This document shows positions 9,799 to 13,259 of a stretch of DNA of 13,259 nt, piece after piece (the first letter of the stretch is position 1; each line of letters opens with the position of its first letter). The stretch is from Phoronis ovalis (taxonomy: Eukaryota; Phoronida; Phoronidae). The translations under genes and the position numbers were made by a program. Location: NCBI GenBank assembly GCA_028565635.1, contig JAOXYB010039273.1:1-13259 (forward strand), written 5' to 3'. Under the pieces are notes generated by a model, which worked only from the letters and a program-made list of their open reading frames with translations, was not told where the DNA came from and searched no databases.

Positions 9799-9910
9799 CT
9801 TTATTGAGTGGCTTATCAAGAATAAATATTAGAACATTTACAGTAGATGCTTTATTGGAAGGCTTATCAAGAGTAAATATTAGAAGGTTTGCAGTTCAAT
9901 GCTTTATTGA
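9799..9910. repeat. 51-bp tandem duplication with in-frame open reading
   Basis: A unit starting CTTTATTG, with a shared core GGCTTATCAAGA(A/G)TAAATATTAGAA, occurs at 9799 and again at 9850, and its first bases recur at 9902. The period is 51 bases, a multiple of three, so a plus-strand open frame (9723-9998, 91 codons) shows repeated GLSR(I/V)NIR. I see no splice or start context that supports that frame as a gene, and it lies in the presumed 3' UTR or downstream DNA. Confidence 0.7.
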
Positions 9911-10748
9911 AATAAAATGTAGATACTACCATGATATACATGAGTTTCACAGCACACTGATTAAACTGATAAATTCCGTTCCTTCATTGTTAGGGTAGAA
10001 TGCAAAAATATTGAGCTGTGAAGAGGAGTTTCTCAGTTTTGTTTTAAGTGTAAGTTGATTTTCACTGTCTTTTTCCCATCATAATGGTAGCTCAAAATAG
10101 ATACTTCGACATTCTTCAAAAACACGAGTGGACATTGTTTTACCAGTTACTTTTAAAACCTTAGTAATTTTTGCGTGTGCTTAGTAGTTTGCATTGATAT
10201 CAATGTCTTGCACCCATGAACAGGTATTTTGTACCATCAAAAGAATTTTGTCATGCTGTTCAGCTGTTGGAATAGTCTACATTTAATTTGCATCAAACAC
10301 TCAGTCAAGCACTTTCTGTTCGTAACCGGTGAATGGACAAATTTTAATTACACCAAAGTATGACATACGATGGCTATCTGAATCCTTGTTTTATTGTAAA
10401 TTGTATAGAGACAGCCGCCTGGTATTAATAATAATTTATATTTTGAACTGGTATGTGCATGTATATGCTGCCAGGCATGGCATAAATGCATATAACTATA
10501 ACTTGGATATAAAATTAAAAGTTTATTATAATTGCTGGTGTACTGTAATCGCACTATAATTACATGTTATTTATTACAAAGCTAGTGCATTTATGAGTAA
10601 TTATTATAGGATATCCTGTAATAATTACCCACTTGTTATGTAAAATGCTTTATTGCAATGGGGTATCTATAGTTGAGGTCATACACTGAATCTGTATTCT
10701 AACTCTAATAGCTAAAAGACAAAAAATGTGTATTGAGTAAATAATAAA
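9911..10748 (+). terminator. candidate polyadenylation signals
   Basis: AATAAA occurs at 9911-9916 and 10743-10748, and also at 9821-9826 just upstream. If the gene ends near 9355, these would give 3' UTRs of roughly 0.5 to 1.4 kb. The hexamer is common by chance in DNA this AT-rich (it also occurs at 8138, 8608 and 8862), so none is assigned with confidence. Confidence 0.2.
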
Positions 10749-11189
10749 GCTCAAAAGATGTCCTGTAAAATTGCTGCCGTTAATAAGCTGTAGGATATCA
10801 GTGAGCAGGTTAAACATTTTTATTTATGTATATATATATTGATTTGGATGCCGTGTATGTAACTTTTGTTAAGAATTATCAAAAGGAAAGTTGTTTAGAA
10901 TCAATATTCACAAGAATTTATAGGTATGCATTTGCTGTGTTGTACATACATCAGCTATCATTGTTTTACTTCAATCTGCAATAATTAATTTGTCCTCAGG
11001 GTGAATGTCCATGACCATTAATTTAATTGTTGAATAACGATGTACATACGATGTATGTGAGGCTGCACAATACAGATCTCATTAGTGGGTGCCTCCAAAG
11101 TATTCTTGGCATTAGCTCAATGTAACTATAAAAACATGTGCATTTGCTCAGAAATAAGATGATTCCATGTTCCAAGGACTTAATTTTTA
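9911..11189. other. presumed 3' UTR or downstream DNA
   Basis: No exon is supported. Overlapping open frames on both strands near 10329-10559 lack splice or start context. An acceptor-like TTTGTCCTCAG at 10990-11000 leads at once to stops. Confidence 0.4.
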
Positions 11190-11560
11190 TTGGATTAACT
11201 AGAAAGCGATCCTGGATTCTCGCGGGTGTTGCCTCATATTTAGGAGAGCTCAACACTAATTCACCTCCCGTCCGTAATAATGGGGAAATGAGATATTCCG
11301 ACATTAAATATTTCCAAACTCACCGATATCTGGAATTAGATGATTTTTTATCCTTCAGTTGTATGTTCTACTTTTTAAAAGTTTTTAATTTTCACCAGTA
11401 AAACCGATTGGATATCGAGCTATGCCTATCTTTTTCAATGTCACTGCGAAACCTTGATCGTGAAGTGAAATAGTTCATGCATATTAATCGATCACCGACC
11501 AATGAGCAAAGCGGTATGTAAACAAAGCCACAAATAGTTGTATCTCCAAGAACGTTTTGT
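11190..11560. promoter_or_regulatory. CpG-dense patch with clustered binding-site-like motifs
   Basis: CpG is sparse in most of the window but frequent here. The right half holds ATGCATATTAAT (11477-11488, octamer/POU-like), ATCGAT, a CCAAT box (11499-11503) and TGTAAACA (11517-11524, forkhead-like) within about 50 bases. The left half is open on both strands for some 165 bases (plus 11138-11401; minus 11023-11304), which reflects its higher GC rather than two genes. It could be a promoter or enhancer, or a fragment of an unrecognised repeat. I see no initiator or TATA box that fixes a start site. Confidence 0.3.
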
Positions 11561-12170
11561 GCTTGTCTAATTGTGTGCATGTTAACGCCTATTAGATAGT
11601 AAGGAACCTACCCAGACCATATATGTACACATGGAATTTTTTAAAGATTTCACTATGCTGGTGCCAGGAACTATATTCAGTGTAGTGCAACTTTATAGAT
11701 TGTATTATATTGGATTAATACATGTTTGACTTTCACTCCATCAAAAAGCAATCAGCAGGAGTATAAGTACTGTTGGAAACTTTCACATTCTAACACAGGC
11801 CATGTATCTTATAAACAACACAAAATTCTAAGGACTTAAATTAATGACATCAGCAGTAGTCATATAGGGTATAAACTGAATATTTATCTATTGCTTTAAG
11901 ATGACAATAGTCTAAACTTTGGCTAGGATGTAATGCAACATGTTGTTTTTTTCACAGTGTGTGCTGTGTATTTAGTTGCTGTTGACTTTTATATTGACAT
12001 GCATTGAGTTTGTTTGATGTACCAATAGGCTCTTCTGTTTTTCATTAAAATTACTTTAAATCATTTATTCTTTAGCTTAATTGGGGAATTATATTTTGTT
12101 GACAACAAAAAAACATCGAAATTTTAAATTCATTACATTTGTATAATTTGGTATCAAAGCTTACAAGTTA
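11561..12170. other. non-coding stretch, one strong acceptor-like site
   Basis: TTGTTTTTTTCACAG at about 11943-11957 is an excellent acceptor and opens a phase-1 frame of about 16 hydrophobic codons to a TGA near 12005. No matching coding signal supports it. The remainder shows nothing. Confidence 0.35.
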
Positions 12171-12177
12171 ACCAGGA

Positions 12178-12240
12178 CTCCTGGAGGACTGCTCAGTTGA
12201 GTGATAGTAACCACTGCACTAGTGAGATATCTCTGTCTTC
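12178..12240 (+). mobile_element. decayed tRNA-like SINE head
   Basis: GCTCAGTTGAGTGATAG, then a CACTGCACTAGTGAG stretch, matches the order of a tRNA D-arm (A box) followed by an anticodon-arm region. The expected B box is not visible in the T/C-rich sequence that follows, so it is a truncated or decayed tRNA-derived head rather than a working tRNA. A CCAGGACTCCTGG palindrome abuts it on the left at 12171-12183. Confidence 0.3.
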
Positions 12241-12288
12241 CTTCCTTTGAATTAAGAAGTATTATAATACCGGTGAATTATACTTCCC

Positions 12289-12305
12289 ATATATATATAT
12301 ATATA
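12289..12305. repeat. (AT)n microsatellite
   Basis: An uninterrupted AT dinucleotide run of 17 bases lies about 50 bases after the SINE-like head, the usual position for slippage-prone tails. Confidence 0.8.
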
Positions 12306-12404
12306 CAGATGTTTAAATAGCCCATTAGCAAGAGTACTATCTTTTTTAAAGTCCTTTCTTGTTTCTAGGTGTAGCCTAGCAGAATAGCATTCTTCAGAGG
12401 CCTT

Positions 12405-12520
12405 ATACCCTGTTCGCACGGGACCAAATTATCGCGATAAAACTTAAGTGCAAGATTAATCTACCATTTTTTACGTCGTGCGAATGCTTGTGAGATTAAT
12501 CCTGAACGATAAATCTCTCA
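12405..12520. mobile_element. MITE-like palindrome-dense relic
   Basis: TTCGCACG at 12413-12420 is inverted exactly as CGTGCGAA at 12477-12484. Between and beyond them are ATCGCGAT (12431-12438), two GATTAATC palindromes (12454-12461 and 12494-12501) and a GAGATT/AATCTC pair (12492-12497, 12512-12517). CpG is dense here compared with the flanks. This is how a small non-autonomous DNA transposon with short terminal inverted repeats would look. No transposase is present, and I could not define a target-site duplication. Confidence 0.35.
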
Positions 12521-13206
12521 TTTTTAATCCACCAAAAGGAGGTGAATTGTCTAAAGTGATGATAAATTATACTTTTTTTAACTGTGTAACTTATATTTAG
12601 TCATAATTAAATTTTAATAGTTTGATACCATTATTCAGGCAAGGCCCCAAAACCCCAATTTTATATATTTTTATTTTCAGTACCACTAATGATGAATTTA
12701 TTGATAGCACTGTTATAAATGACGAAATATGAGTAAAATTATCAACTATCAATATATTAAATCCTTATATAATTAGTCTTTCCTCAGCCTGTGGACAGGC
12801 TACAGAGGCCTTTGAGTGGTGGTTAAAAATAACATGCAGTTTTAAAATATATAGACCTTGAGGTGTCCTTAAGATTGTTGTTTTTTGCTGTTAAAAATAT
12901 TTTGAGAAAAAATATTTTAAATATTATAACATTTGTTTACCTGAATGTCATTTGCTATAGTTATGGCTTGTGAGTTACAGACCTTTTGAATTAACCAATC
13001 ACATACCCTGCATACATGATTTTTCTGGTGTCAATTTCCTTATTCACTGGATAAAACTGATGTGATCACTGTGAACCAAGCACACCTTTTTAACCAGTTC
13101 TATTTTACTGTTTAAACAGCTGGAGTAGCTAAGGTGTCATGCATATATTTCTCAAGGTACTGTAACAAAACACTTGAGACACTAGCTCCATTCACACTTA
13201 CACTTG
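12521..13206 (+). other. right flank with several acceptor-like sites
   Basis: Strong acceptors lie before 12681, 12788 and 13120. The frame at 12682-12732 reads TNDEFIDSTVINDEI then TGA, the most protein-like of these, but it needs a phase-2 donor that I cannot find. The frames at 12788 and 13120 fit phase 1. A perfect AGCCTGT/ACAGGCT hairpin overlaps the 12788 acceptor. Exons of this or a following gene are possible but unproven. Confidence 0.25.
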
Positions 13207-13245
13207 GAGCGCTTCATAATAAAGCGCTCTATAATAAAGCGCTTC
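13207..13245. repeat. GCGCTT hairpin and 15-bp tandem repeat
   Basis: GAGCGCTT (13207-13214) and AAGCGCTC (13222-13229) form an exact 8-bp inverted repeat with a seven-base loop. A 15-base unit ATAATAAAGCGCT(C/T)(T/C) occurs at 13216 and 13231. The structure runs close to the window edge, so it may be the start of a longer repeat or a transposon end. Confidence 0.6.
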
Positions 13246-13259
13246 ATTTTCCGTCCACA

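Noticed and set aside
10329-10559. Overlapping plus and minus open frames of 76 and 68 codons
   Set aside because: Two opposed frames in the same DNA, with no splice, start or coding signal on either strand.
11392-11580. 62-codon minus-strand frame
   Set aside because: It lies in the CpG-rich patch where stops are rarer, and it has no recognisable domain or gene context.
1-13259. CRISPR array, rRNA, operon or prokaryotic defence genes
   Set aside because: No regularly spaced repeats with unique spacers, no rRNA stretches and no long bacterial-type coding frames on either strand.

Overview
The window looks like nuclear DNA of an animal, probably an invertebrate. It is AT-rich, has no bacterial-style gene packing, carries GT-AG introns with T-rich acceptor tracts, and contains microsatellites, a minisatellite and tRNA-derived SINE-like pieces. 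I cannot name the species. Lengths of intron and word usage would fit many marine invertebrates, but that is only an impression.

The main content is one plus-strand gene of which I can see a few small exons. The two best are 7145-7312 and 7982-8086. Each is open over its whole length in only one frame, each has a consensus acceptor and donor, and both start and end in phase 1. A shorter exon at 950-1004 ends in the matching phase with a good donor, and a 39-base candidate at 679-717 joins it in phase 0. Read together, the first two candidates resemble the last helix of a spectrin-type repeat (a conserved Trp after spaced Leu/Val, then Ala-Leu-Glu-Gly). The next two encode a Ser/Thr-rich, presumably disordered tail with two TPSK motifs and five Ser/Thr-Pro sites. 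I do not recognise the exact family. The first exons lie to the left of the window.

Where this gene ends is not settled. Phase-1 acceptors at 8193, 8347, 9308, 9348, 12788 and 13120 would each give a different short ending or continuation. The plainest is 9348-9355 (Glu-Arg-stop), which would make what follows 3' UTR.

Layout: 1-678 left flank or intron; 679-1004 two small exons; 1005-7144 a 6.1 kb intron holding a SINE-like element near 1.3-1.5 kb, an ACAT-rich patch, an unusually long antisense open frame (2698-3195) and a 53-bp minisatellite (6407-6648); 7145-8086 two firm exons split by a 669-base intron; 8087-9347 intron or alternative ends; 9348 to the end is 3' UTR, intron or intergenic DNA with a 51-bp duplication, a CpG-dense patch near 11.2-11.55 kb, a second SINE-like head, a MITE-like relic near 12.4 kb and a GCGCTT repeat at the right edge.

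I see no operon, defence system, CRISPR array, rRNA or intact tRNA, and no convincing new biological system. The best leads are the exon chain, its unresolved C-terminus, a possible 15-base microexon and the antisense open frame.
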